This document shows, piece after piece, positions 38,320 through 46,592 of a DNA stretch of 64,000 nt (positions within the stretch are counted from its first letter, which is position 1; each line of letters starts with the position of its first letter). The stretch comes from Trinickia acidisoli (GTDB lineage: Bacteria; Pseudomonadota; Gammaproteobacteria; Burkholderiales; Burkholderiaceae), in contig NZ_JAFLRG010000001.1 in assembly GCF_017315725.1 (NCBI RefSeq), forward strand, positions 1,364,001-1,428,000. The letters run 5' to 3'. Both the position numbers and the translations under genes were made by a program. Under the pieces are notes generated by a model that was given only the letters and a program-made list of their open reading frames with translations, ran no database searches and was not told the DNA's origin.

Positions 38320-38328
38320 ATCGAGGCG

Positions 38329-38856
38329 CTATCGTTTGGCGTTGCCGGCCGAGGTCGATTTCGCATCGCTGACGGATTGCTCGATCGTCTTGCGGGCGGC
38401 GACCGTCGTCTGCGCTTTCTGCGCCAATTCGAGGTATGCGTTGGCGATCCGGCGCAAGTCCTCCTCCGAGGCGTCTTCGATCCCGATCAATTGATTGTTG
38501 GCCGTACGATACGCGGCGATCAGCTCGTTGAGCTTCAAATGAACTGCGACGCTGTCTTTGTTTTGGCTTTGCTGAATGACGAAGACCATGAGGAACGTGA
38601 CGATCGTCGTGCTCGTGTTGATGACCAACTGCCAGCCGTCCGAGTAATGAAAAATCGGCCCCAACAGCGCCCAGATCACGACGGCGATCACGGACAAGCC
38701 GAACGCGATCGGCGAGCCGGCCCAGCGCGTCACCGCGCTCGCGAACGAATCGAACGCACGCGTGACCCGATTGCGGCTGGCGTAAGCGGGGCTCGACGAG
38801 TCGGGGACGGTGTCGAGCGGATCGGTCGGTATGGTGGCTGCGTCGTCTTTGCGCAT
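38329..38856 (-). CDS. Low-affinity iron permease family membrane protein
   Basis: A 175-residue protein with two membrane helices (SPIAFGLSVIAVVIWALLGPIF and WQLVINTSTTIVTFLMVFVI), then the family signature QQSQNKDSVAVHLKLNELIAA and a C-terminal helical tail. This is the bacterial form of the Fet4-like iron permease family; actual iron transport by these short bacterial members is not well established. ATG 38856 is chosen (MRKDDAATIP). It converges with the GntR gene and is probably monocistronic. Confidence 0.88.
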   Translation of the reverse strand: MRKDDAATIPTDPLDTVPDSSSPAYASRNRVTRAFDSFASAVTRWAGSPIAFGLSVIAVVIWALLGPIFHYSDGWQLVINTSTTIVTFLMVFVIQQSQNKDSVAVHLKLNELIAAYRTANNQLIGIEDASEEDLRRIANAYLELAQKAQTTVAARKTIEQSVSDAKSTSAGNAKR

Positions 38857-39010
38857 AGCGGAGTTCCTCCGGATCGAACGCACGGGCAGCCGTACGGCTG
38901 AGCAGCGTCGGATCGTTCGACTTCGGAGGCGCAAGGTCCGTGCCTGCTGTTTTTCTATCAGCAAGCATCGTCGACCACGAAGCGCAGTCGGTTCGAACTC
39001 GTTCGCACTC

Positions 39011-39988
39011 CTAACGTTTTGCCTGACCGCTCCGAGCCCTGCGCGACACCTCGATTTCTTTCGCTTCTTCGAGCGCCAATGCGAACGCCTGCTTGATGCG
39101 ATCTCTCATCCAGCCGATGGCGCCTTCGCCGTTGCTGTCGCGTCGCCACAGCAATTGCACGGGATAGATTCCAAGATCGAGCGGCGCGGCGCAGGCGCTC
39201 AAGCGTGACATTCGCGCGAGCGCTGCTGCCGCATGCGAAGGCAGCGTGGCGACGGCGCGCGTCTTCGTGAGAAACGCGGGCACGGCCGAAAAATGCGTGA
39301 GTGCCGCATAGACATGGCGCTCGCGCTCGAGCGCGCGCAAGGCCGTATCGACGATGCCCGTACGCCCCGAAAACGATACGAGCAAATGGGGGATTGCGAG
39401 ATAGTCGTCTAGCGAAAGAGGCAACGGTACGCGCACGGCCTTCGCGTCGACGACGCAGGCATAGCCGCTTTGCCCGATCTGTTCGCGCGCGATCCATGCG
39501 CGCTTGACCGAGCCGGAGACGACCGCGAGTTCGATCTCGCGATCGTTGAGCATTTGCTCGACCGTGTGCCGATTCGTTTGCCGAAACATGACCGAGACGC
39601 GTGCGCCTGCTTGCTGCACGAGCTTCGTCAGGTGCGGGCCGAGCGCGAGTTCGAAGTCGTCCGACATGCCGATGGCGAAGCGGCGGGCCGCGCTCGACGG
39701 ATCGAACGCCTGCTGCTGAGTCAGCACTTCCCAAAGATCGGCGATACCGGTTTCGAGCCGATCGGCCATCGCCTGCGCACGCGGCGTCGGCGCCATGCCG
39801 CCGCGCACGCGCACGAACAGCGGATCGTCGCAGGCTTCACGCAGCCGCGCGAGCGCTGCGCTCGTCGCAGCCTGGCTCAGTGCGAGCCGCGCGGCCGCTT
39901 TCGTGACGCTGCGCTCCTGCCATATCGCCACGAATATCACGGCCAGATTCAAATCGAGCCGCTTGATATCGAGCACATTGATTTTCAT
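39011..39988 (-). CDS. LysR family transcriptional regulator
   Basis: A 325-residue LysR regulator. It has an N-terminal HTH (LDLNLAVIFVAIWQERSVTKAAARLALSQAATSAALARLREAC, about 10-55) and an effector domain of the NodD/SyrM/PcpR-like type (FAIGMSDDFELALGPHL, VSVMFRQTNRHTVEQML). Start ATG 39988. It is divergent from the nitrilase-deaminase pair, only 78 bases away across an AT-rich spacer. By LysR custom it should activate that pair in response to a pathway substrate. Confidence 0.93.
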   Translation of the reverse strand: MKINVLDIKRLDLNLAVIFVAIWQERSVTKAAARLALSQAATSAALARLREACDDPLFVRVRGGMAPTPRAQAMADRLETGIADLWEVLTQQQAFDPSSAARRFAIGMSDDFELALGPHLTKLVQQAGARVSVMFRQTNRHTVEQMLNDREIELAVVSGSVKRAWIAREQIGQSGYACVVDAKAVRVPLPLSLDDYLAIPHLLVSFSGRTGIVDTALRALERERHVYAALTHFSAVPAFLTKTRAVATLPSHAAAALARMSRLSACAAPLDLGIYPVQLLWRRDSNGEGAIGWMRDRIKQAFALALEEAKEIEVSRRARSGQAKR

Positions 39989-40066
39989 CTTCGAGATAAT
40001 TTGTTTGATTGATAAGAAACAGAATAGCAAACTGCGCCCATCCTCCGATTTCCGATGGGAGCAGCA

Positions 40067-41077
40067 ATGACAACACATCGAGTGGCCGTGGTGCAGACGG
40101 GCAGCCGCCTGTTCGATACGGCCGCCACGCTCGAGCGCATGGCGCAATTGACCGACGAGGCGAGCGAGCAGGGCGCGCGGCTCATCGTGTTTCCCGAGGC
40201 GTATATCGGCGGTTATCCGAAGGGGCTCGATTTCGGTGCGCGCGTTGGTTCGCGCTCGGCCGCGGGGCGCGACGATTTCCTGCGCTACTGGCAAGCGGCG
40301 ATCGACGTGCCCGGTCCTGACGTCTCGCGCATTGGCGAGATGGCGCGCCGCGCGCTTGCTTGGATCGTGGCCGGCGTCATCGAGCGCGAGGGCACCACGC
40401 TGTATTGCACCGCATTGTTCTTCGGGCCCGATGGTGCCCTACGCGCGCGGCACCGAAAACTGATGCCGACAGCGAGCGAGCGCTTGATTTGGGGAATGGG
40501 CGACGGCTCGACGCTGCCTGTCCTCGATGCGCCGCCGTTCGGCAAGATCGGTGCGGCGATTTGCTGGGAGAACTACATGCCCGCGCTGCGCATGGCGATG
40601 TACGGTAAAGGCATCGGCATCTGGTGCGCGCCGACGGTCGACGATCGCGACATCTGGCAAAGCACGATGCGGCACATCGCATATGAAGGCCGGTGCTTCG
40701 TGCTGAGCGCGTGTCAGTATCTGACGCGCGCGGCATGTCCGGACAACTACGACTGTATCCAAGGTGGTGCGCCCGAGACGACGTTGATCCGAGGCGGTAG
40801 CGTGATCGTCGATCCGCTGGGGCAGGTGTTGGCCGGCCCCGTTTATGATCGCGAAGCCGTCCTGACGGCCGACATCGACCTTGACGACATCGTGCGCGGC
40901 AGGTTCGATCTCGATGCGACGGGCCATTACGCGCGGCCCGACGTGTTCGAGCTGCGGGTGGCGGCACGTGCGCGCCGCGCCGTATCGTTCGAGGGTGAAG
41001 GCAAAGACGAAAGCGAACGCGGTGTGCCAGGCGAGGGCAACGACGACGGCGAATCGACGGGGGAGCGTGGCCGATGA
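40067..41077 (+). CDS. Nitrilase
   Basis: A 336-residue carbon-nitrogen hydrolase. The full catalytic triad is visible: Glu44 (VFPEAYIGGYP), Lys131 (RHRKLMPT) and Cys166 (CWENYMP). The latter two segments, with GAICWENYMPALR, are those of true nitrilases, which turn nitriles into carboxylic acids plus ammonia, rather than of amidases. Residues after about 300 form a charged, low-complexity tail. ATG 40067 is chosen; its stop overlaps the start of the deaminase gene (ATGA). Arylacetonitriles or plant-derived nitriles are plausible substrates (inference). Confidence 0.93.
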   Translation: MTTHRVAVVQTGSRLFDTAATLERMAQLTDEASEQGARLIVFPEAYIGGYPKGLDFGARVGSRSAAGRDDFLRYWQAAIDVPGPDVSRIGEMARRALAWIVAGVIEREGTTLYCTALFFGPDGALRARHRKLMPTASERLIWGMGDGSTLPVLDAPPFGKIGAAICWENYMPALRMAMYGKGIGIWCAPTVDDRDIWQSTMRHIAYEGRCFVLSACQYLTRAACPDNYDCIQGGAPETTLIRGGSVIVDPLGQVLAGPVYDREAVLTADIDLDDIVRGRFDLDATGHYARPDVFELRVAARARRAVSFEGEGKDESERGVPGEGNDDGESTGERGR

Positions 41078-42042
41078 ACCTTCCTCTATCCGACATTCGC
41101 GCCGCCGCCGATTTTCTCGCCGGCAAGCTCGGCGCATCCGCGCTCGTCGGCGTGAACCGTTGGCGTACGGCATCAAATGCGCCGATCGTCGTCAAGGCAG
41201 AAAGCCTGATGCCGACGGGATCATTCAAGATTCGCGGCGCGACGTGGTGCATCGCGACCTTGACGGCCGACGAGCGCGCACGCGGTGTCATCGCGTACTC
41301 GACCGGCAACCACGCGCAGGCGGTCGCCAAGGCCGCGACCGATGAGGGTATCGGCGCGACGATCGTCATGTCACCGGACGTGCCGCGTGCCAAGATCGAC
41401 GCGACCGAGGCTTGGGGGGCGTGCGTCGTGATGGCCGAGCCTTCGTCGCATGCGCGGCGCGCGCTGGCGGAAAGCCTCGCGCAATCGCACGGCTATACGC
41501 TCATCGCGCCCTACGACGATTGGCGCGTGATGGCGGGGCAGGCATCGATCGGTGTGGAACTGCTGCGGCAATGCGGCGACGATCCGCCCGCGGCTGTGTT
41601 CGTGCCGATCGGCGGCGGCGGGCTGATCGCGGGTGTGGCGGCGGCGATCAAGCAATTGGCGCCGCAGGTTGCCGTCATCGGCGTAGAGCCGGCGCTCGAA
41701 GACGACGCGGCGCGCTCGCTACGGGCGGGTCGAATCGTCTCGATGGCGGCGCCGAGCGCGAGCATGGCCGATGCGATCAAGGTGCAGTGCGTAGGCGATC
41801 TGACATTCCCGTTGATTCGACGCTATGTCGACGACATCGTGACCGTCGACGAGGCCCAGATCGCTTGCGCGTGCCGGCGCTATTTCAACGAGGCCAAGCT
41901 CGTCGTCGAGCCCGGCGGTGCGGTTGCGCTGGCGGCCGCGTTCGAAAGCCGGCTCGCCGTGCGCAGCGGCGCGCGCGTCGCGGTGTTGGCCTGCGGCGGC
42001 AACGTAACGCTGGAGCGGCTTGCGAGCTTCGCGCTGCCCTAG
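41074..42042 (+). CDS. Threonine/serine dehydratase-like PLP enzyme
   Basis: A 322-residue fold-type II PLP enzyme with the cofactor lysine (Lys52 in SFKIRGA), the substrate loop STGNHAQA and the phosphate-binding glycine loop IGGGGLIAG. It probably deaminates serine, threonine or a beta-hydroxy amino acid such as hydroxyaspartate. It lacks the C-terminal ACT regulatory domain of biosynthetic IlvA. Its ATG overlaps the nitrilase stop, so the two are cotranslated and likely act in one pathway. The stop overlaps the end of a convergent LuxR gene. Confidence 0.92.
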   Translation: MNLPLSDIRAAADFLAGKLGASALVGVNRWRTASNAPIVVKAESLMPTGSFKIRGATWCIATLTADERARGVIAYSTGNHAQAVAKAATDEGIGATIVMSPDVPRAKIDATEAWGACVVMAEPSSHARRALAESLAQSHGYTLIAPYDDWRVMAGQASIGVELLRQCGDDPPAAVFVPIGGGGLIAGVAAAIKQLAPQVAVIGVEPALEDDAARSLRAGRIVSMAAPSASMADAIKVQCVGDLTFPLIRRYVDDIVTVDEAQIACACRRYFNEAKLVVEPGGAVALAAAFESRLAVRSGARVAVLACGGNVTLERLASFALP

Positions 42043-42938
42043 ATCAATTCGAGCTTCGACGTGAGGTAGGTCAGCTCGGTACGGTTCGCCACGCCGAAGC
42101 GTTTGCGCAGCTTGCGCAGGTGGTAGTCGACGTTATGGGGGCTCGTATCGAGGCGCCGGCCGATTTCCTTGTCCGACGCCCCCTCGGCGATGCCGAGCAG
42201 CAATTCGCGCTCGAACGCCGTCAGGTCGTCGGACGTGCGCTCGCGCGCCGCGGCCGTCAACTGGGCAGCCGCGATCGTGTGGACGGAGAGGCCGATCGTC
42301 AGCGCTTGCTCTAGCGTCGTGGAAGTGATCCAATCGCGGCTGCGACGCTGGCCGGTGAAGCTCATGAAGGCGTGAAGCCGCGTGCCCGGGATCGACATGC
42401 CGAACATGAGGCCGCTTCGCATACCGTCGTCGCGCATCGTCCTGATGAACCCGTCGAGCTTTTCCTCGGATGTGCCGCCTTGCGCGGTTTCGCCGGGAAG
42501 GGTGCGCAATTGTTGCAGGTCCCATACCAACGGTAGCTGCCCCTGACGCGCCGCGATCGTGCGGGCATCGACGTCGTGATACCGCTCGCGGACATAATCG
42601 CCGCGGTACGTGCCGGGAATGAACGCCTCGTGCAGGAACAGTCGTTCGACGCGTTCGCGGGCGAATTCGAGCGCGAAATAAGTGAACGTGGAAAATCCGA
42701 TTAAGTGCAGCAGGCCGTTGACCATCCGGCCGCGCTCACAGGCGCTTTGTGCGGCCGCGAGCGCCGTCGCGATGCCCAGGCGTGGCGTGTGGCGCTGGGC
42801 CAGGCTGACCTGCCGGGGGTCGTTGCACCAGACGACGTCGATTGTCCGGCCGCGGCCCGTCGTAGCCGGTTCGGCGCCACACGAATGCGAAAGCGGCGCG
42901 AGCGCCGACTCGTCCTTGCGCAATGCAGGGTAATGCAT
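42039..42938 (-). CDS. LuxR-type regulator 1 with autoinducer-binding-like domain
   Basis: A 299-residue regulator. An N-terminal ligand domain (about 60-220) has GFSTFTYFALEF, YVRERYHDVDART and LPLVWDLQQL, giving the Tyr, Asp and Trp positions of LuxR/TraR pockets. The proline after the Asp is missing. The C-terminal HTH (about 235-299) is LTAFERELLLGIAEGASDKEIGRRL with a TSPHNVDYHLRKLRKRFGV recognition region. Start ATG 42938 has GGAGG seven bases before it. There is no luxI partner in the window. It is divergent from LuxR 2, sharing a 129-base promoter region. Confidence 0.88.
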   Translation of the reverse strand: MHYPALRKDESALAPLSHSCGAEPATTGRGRTIDVVWCNDPRQVSLAQRHTPRLGIATALAAAQSACERGRMVNGLLHLIGFSTFTYFALEFARERVERLFLHEAFIPGTYRGDYVRERYHDVDARTIAARQGQLPLVWDLQQLRTLPGETAQGGTSEEKLDGFIRTMRDDGMRSGLMFGMSIPGTRLHAFMSFTGQRRSRDWITSTTLEQALTIGLSVHTIAAAQLTAAARERTSDDLTAFERELLLGIAEGASDKEIGRRLDTSPHNVDYHLRKLRKRFGVANRTELTYLTSKLELI

Positions 42939-43005
42939 CGATGAGCCTCCGATCGAGATTCACGCTACGGTGCACGACCCATAGTTTGATACAACCATGT
43001 ATGCA

Positions 43006-43022
43006 CGCGTAACTTCGCGTAA
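43006..43022. promoter_or_regulatory. CGCGTAA direct repeat between divergent luxR genes
   Basis: CGCGTAA is repeated at 43006-43012 and 43016-43022, exactly ten bases (one helical turn) apart. It lies in the shared promoter region of two LuxR genes, 46-62 bases before LuxR 2. This phasing is typical of side-by-side regulator binding. The binding protein is unknown. Confidence 0.4.
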
Positions 43023-43067
43023 TAATAAGCGCAAAAAAACGATACCGGTGGGTGAGGTTATTCGCTG

Positions 43068-43859
43068 ATGACAACAGATGACGAATTTCCAACGCTCGTA
43101 TGGTTCTCGCAAGGTGACGCGATTGCCTATTTACGCCAGCTCGATACGACGCTGGATGTCGATCGGCAGGAGTGCGAACTGCGCGAGTGCCGCGAGCGCT
43201 TGCAGAAAGCAGGCTTTTCGACGTTCTCTTACATGGCGCTGGAAACCGTGGGAAGGCGCATTTTGCGTGCCTACTCGATGCGTGAGATGGGGCATCTCGG
43301 GTTTACGACGACTTATTTGAAGAGCCGGCTTTATGAAACGGACCCGCGGCTCGTCATATTGCGCGAAAGCTGCCTTCCGGTAACGTGGAATGTCGATCAA
43401 TTGGAAGCGCGACCGAATGCGAGTGAACCTCGTGTGCGCAGCCTTTTATCGACATTACGTGCACATGGAATGCACAGTGGATTGATTTTGGGCTTGCCGG
43501 CACCGTGCGCCGATTTGCGCGTCGCCGTTACGTTGACCTCTCGAGCATGCGATACGAGCTGGATCGACGATCGCGTCATGGGAAGCGTGCTGGCGGTGAG
43601 CCTGACCATCGGCCGCGTCGTGCAGCCGTATATCGACGACTGTGCGCGTCGCGCTCGCGTCATCGAGTTGACCGAAGAACAAGCGGCGGTGCTCGAGCGG
43701 CTCGTCAAAGGATTGTCCGATCACGAGATCGCGGCGGAAGTCATGTCGTCGCTGCACCGCGTCACGCAGCACGTCAAAACGCTGCAAAAAATGTTCAACG
43801 TCGAAAACCGCGCGCAGCTCGCCTATTTGGCCGCGCGCTGGGGATGGGGCAGGTCCTAG
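43068..43859 (+). CDS. LuxR-type regulator 2, divergent HTH
   Basis: A 263-residue regulator with the same architecture as its neighbours. The ligand-binding-like domain has GFSTFSYMALETVGRR, YLKSRLYETDPRLVILRES and LPVTWNVDQL. The C-terminal HTH is LTEEQAAVLERLVKGLSDHEIAAEV. Its recognition region (LHRVTQHVKTLQKMFNV) lacks the NVDYH(L/M)R signature shared by the other four LuxR proteins here, so it should read a different DNA site. It ends 2 bases before the convergent tadG gene, at the 3' end of the Tad operon. Confidence 0.87.
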   Translation: MTTDDEFPTLVWFSQGDAIAYLRQLDTTLDVDRQECELRECRERLQKAGFSTFSYMALETVGRRILRAYSMREMGHLGFTTTYLKSRLYETDPRLVILRESCLPVTWNVDQLEARPNASEPRVRSLLSTLRAHGMHSGLILGLPAPCADLRVAVTLTSRACDTSWIDDRVMGSVLAVSLTIGRVVQPYIDDCARRARVIELTEEQAAVLERLVKGLSDHEIAAEVMSSLHRVTQHVKTLQKMFNVENRAQLAYLAARWGWGRS

Positions 43860-43861
43860 CC

Positions 43862-45409
43862 TCACTGCGTCAGCACGACCTCCGTGTAGCCGCTGCCGCT
43901 GCCGCCGTTCGTCGTGCAAAGCGTGGCGAAAAAGTTGTTCTTGTAGAGGCAGTCCTCGCCGTAGCCGGGGCCACCCGGCGACGTGGCGGAGCAGTGCCCT
44001 TGCGGGTCGAAGTCTTGCTCGCCCGGCCCGACGCCGCCGCCGTCGTCCCACCAAAAAACGGCCGCCGGTGCGATGGAACTGCTGCCTGTGTTCGTCGCGA
44101 GCGCCGATAGCTGTGCGCACGTGGGCGCGGCGTATTGCGAACTGGTGCTTTTCGGCGCAAAGCAATTGCCGCGCGCCGCGGCGGGCGCGCTGGTCGTGCT
44201 CGTCAAGGCCGAGATGTCGCTGGCCGTCACGCCCGTTTGCACATAGAGCAGGCAATTGGATTCGGTCGACGTGCTCGTCGTGAAGTACTGCGTGCGGCAG
44301 CGGTAGGTCGTCGTCGACACCGAACCCGATTTCGACGTGCTCGACGTACAGTTCGAGTGTCCGGAGGTGGGATCGTTGACGCCGAGATACGTCGCGAGTG
44401 TGTTGTAGGTCGCGGGAATGGAGGGTGACTCATGGACCGTCGCCCCGGTCGGGTTGAGCAAACTCGCTGGCAACGTGGCCCAGACGTCCGTGATGCCGCT
44501 CGCATCGGAGGTGACTTGCACCGTGTAGGCGTAATTGCTGAATTGGCTCGGCGACTGGCCATTGAGCAGCAACGACGAGTAGAACGCCTGCGAAGCGCCG
44601 CCCGGAGCGCCGTACGAATTCGCACCCGTGACGAGCGAGCCGCAACCCACCGTGTTGCCGTTCGTGTCGTTGCGCAGCATGACGCCGAGCGGCTGGTTGA
44701 CGGAGAACGAAGGAAGCTTCTGGCCGGTCGGCAGTTTTCCGAGCGGGTTCGTGGCGGGGTAGTCGGTGCCGATTTCGTAGTAATTGCCTTGCGTCGTGCC
44801 GTTCGCGACCGAGAACGCCGGGACTTTCGAGAAGTCGTAGCCCACGCCGTTCGCCGCGGTCGGAACTTGATACAGGTAAGCCGTGTTGCCGTCGCATGCC
44901 CACCAGTTGATATGCGTGATCGCAAGCTCCGGCGTAATGACGGGGTCGCCGGCTGTCGCCGTCGCCGTGATCGTCGCGGACGGTATGACGAGCGACATCA
45001 GCGTCGTCGCGACGCTCGCCGTCGCGGTGACCGTCACCGTATAAGCCGGCGCACTGCCCAATGCCGGGTTGATCGAGCCGTTAGCATTGGCCGTCACGGT
45101 CGGCGCCGACAATGAGAGGCTCGGGGGCAGGAATGCATTGTCGAAGTATTCGGTGGCGACGCGCACGGCCGTGCTGCCGAGCGTCTTGTCCGTGAAGGCC
45201 GCCGCACCCGCGAGCGCCGCTTCGTCGACGGACGCTTGGAGCATGCTCTTGAATTCGAGCATGCGGGCGAAGTCGATCGCTCCGCCGACGAGCAGCATGA
45301 TCGGAATCAGCAGAAGCGCGAACGTCAACGCGGTGCCGCCGCGTTCGCGGCCGCGTACACGAATGGTGCGCGTAAGGGTTCGAGTGCGGGGCCTCATGCG
45401 GTGCTTCAT
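43862..45409 (-). CDS. tadG: TadG-like pilus assembly protein
   Basis: The last gene of the Tad operon, 515 residues. A basic start is followed by a TadE/G-type anchor (GGTALTFALLLIPIMLLVGGAIDFARM) and SMLQASVDEAALAGAAAF, both typical of TadG. The long exported part is rich in Ser, Thr, Ala and Asn and contains about a dozen cysteines, mostly in the C-terminal half, suggesting a disulfide-bonded surface domain. ATG 45409 is chosen because a TGAGG ribosome-binding site, formed partly by the stop of the previous gene, lies six bases upstream; ATG 45397 is possible. Probably a minor pilus or anchoring component. Confidence 0.85.
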   Translation of the reverse strand: MKHRMRPRTRTLTRTIRVRGRERGGTALTFALLLIPIMLLVGGAIDFARMLEFKSMLQASVDEAALAGAAAFTDKTLGSTAVRVATEYFDNAFLPPSLSLSAPTVTANANGSINPALGSAPAYTVTVTATASVATTLMSLVIPSATITATATAGDPVITPELAITHINWWACDGNTAYLYQVPTAANGVGYDFSKVPAFSVANGTTQGNYYEIGTDYPATNPLGKLPTGQKLPSFSVNQPLGVMLRNDTNGNTVGCGSLVTGANSYGAPGGASQAFYSSLLLNGQSPSQFSNYAYTVQVTSDASGITDVWATLPASLLNPTGATVHESPSIPATYNTLATYLGVNDPTSGHSNCTSSTSKSGSVSTTTYRCRTQYFTTSTSTESNCLLYVQTGVTASDISALTSTTSAPAAARGNCFAPKSTSSQYAAPTCAQLSALATNTGSSSIAPAAVFWWDDGGGVGPGEQDFDPQGHCSATSPGGPGYGEDCLYKNNFFATLCTTNGGSGSGYTEVVLTQ

Positions 45410-45417
45410 ACGGTGCC

Positions 45418-46050
45418 TCAGGAACAGGGCGAGGTGCATGCAATGGGCTCGTCGCCGCGGGGACGCGCGAACGCCGTTTTAGTCAGGACGGTGTCGATCG
45501 GCAGCAAGTACTGAATGGCGGACCGATAGTGATACGAGACCTGGACGACGATGACGCTGTCGCCGGGGCGCCCCGCGTTCGGAACGAGGTTCGTCGGCGA
45601 AGTCGCGAGCGTGATCGCGGCCGAGCCGATCGCCGTGGCGGCCGCGCTGCAGGACGCGTCGCTTTCCCAATCGACGGTCGCGCCGGAGCCGCTATAGTTC
45701 GTCACGCTCGCCACAGCCACGGAAAATGTACCCACGCCGCTCGTCGCGCCGGTCGGGAACGGCGTCATCATCAGCTCGCCGGCGCGGCAGAAGTAGCCGA
45801 TCGAGCCACTGGCGCCGCTCGTGACGCCGCCGCTTTGCTGCGCGACCATGTCGGCGATCGACACGGCGGCGTTCGACAATTGCATGTTCGCGCGCACGTC
45901 CTGCACGACTTCATAGATGCCGAACAGAATCGCGAGGACGACCGGCAGGACCAATGCGAATTCGAGCGCCGCGGTGCCGCGCGAATCGCGTGCGAAGCGG
46001 GCTCCGTGCATACGGATCGGCTGGGTCGACATGATCTGCATGATCGGCAT
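45418..46050 (-). CDS. TadE/TadF-like pseudopilin
   Basis: A 210-residue protein with the TadE motif: RGTAALEFALVLPVVLAILFGIYEVVQDVRANMQLSNAAVSIADM. It is the hydrophobic helix with a Glu five residues after a processing-type site. The exported domain has a few cysteines. It overlaps the upstream tadE by ATGA and is the second of two TadE-type genes. In the Aggregatibacter operon the corresponding gene is tadF, so this may be TadF. TadV would process it. Confidence 0.85.
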   Translation of the reverse strand: MPIMQIMSTQPIRMHGARFARDSRGTAALEFALVLPVVLAILFGIYEVVQDVRANMQLSNAAVSIADMVAQQSGGVTSGASGSIGYFCRAGELMMTPFPTGATSGVGTFSVAVASVTNYSGSGATVDWESDASCSAAATAIGSAAITLATSPTNLVPNAGRPGDSVIVVQVSYHYRSAIQYLLPIDTVLTKTAFARPRGDEPIACTSPCS

Positions 46051-46577
46051 CAGTACGGTTCCGTTTGAAAGGCCAGTGTCGAGACGAGCATCGTTTTCCC
46101 GGTCGATGCGAGCAGTGCCCACGGGTACGCATAGCCGATCTGCAGAATGACGTCGTACTTCGGGCCGATTGCGGCTTTCGTTTGCGTCATGACGTTGTTC
46201 GCGATCGTCGCCGTCTTCAGCGTCGCGAAGCCGCTGCCCGACGGCGAGCCCGCATTCGCCGCGGCCACGTAGATCTGAATGTTCGCTGCGCACGAGGGGA
46301 CGAAGCTTTGTCCGCCGACGACGAGTTCGTTGCAGACGTCGGTCGCGAGTTGGGCCGCGTATTGACTCGACGTGCCGCCCAGCGTGCCGATTCGCATGAG
46401 CCGCGCGGCGTGGTGCGTGGCGTTGTCGAGCAATCCTTGCGCGATGAACGTGAAGCCGAGTTGGAACAGCGCGAACACGGCGGCGAGAAACATCGGCAGC
46501 ACGAGCGCGTATTCGAGCGCGACGGCGCCGCGTTCGTGACGCGGGACCCGTGGACCTCGATGAAGGAGCGAGGGCAT
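46050..46577 (-). CDS. tadE: TadE-like pseudopilin
   Basis: A 175-residue pseudopilin with RGAVALEYALVLPMFLAAVFALFQLGFTFIAQGLLDNATHHAARL, the TadE signature. It is followed by a small exported domain with two cysteines (DVCNELVVGGQSFVPSCAANI). It is expected to be cut by TadV and to act as a minor pilin or assembly component. It follows tadD by 15 bases and overlaps the next gene by ATGA. Confidence 0.9.
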   Translation of the reverse strand: MPSLLHRGPRVPRHERGAVALEYALVLPMFLAAVFALFQLGFTFIAQGLLDNATHHAARLMRIGTLGGTSSQYAAQLATDVCNELVVGGQSFVPSCAANIQIYVAAANAGSPSGSGFATLKTATIANNVMTQTKAAIGPKYDVILQIGYAYPWALLASTGKTMLVSTLAFQTEPY

Positions 46578-46592
46578 GACGCGATCCGTTCG

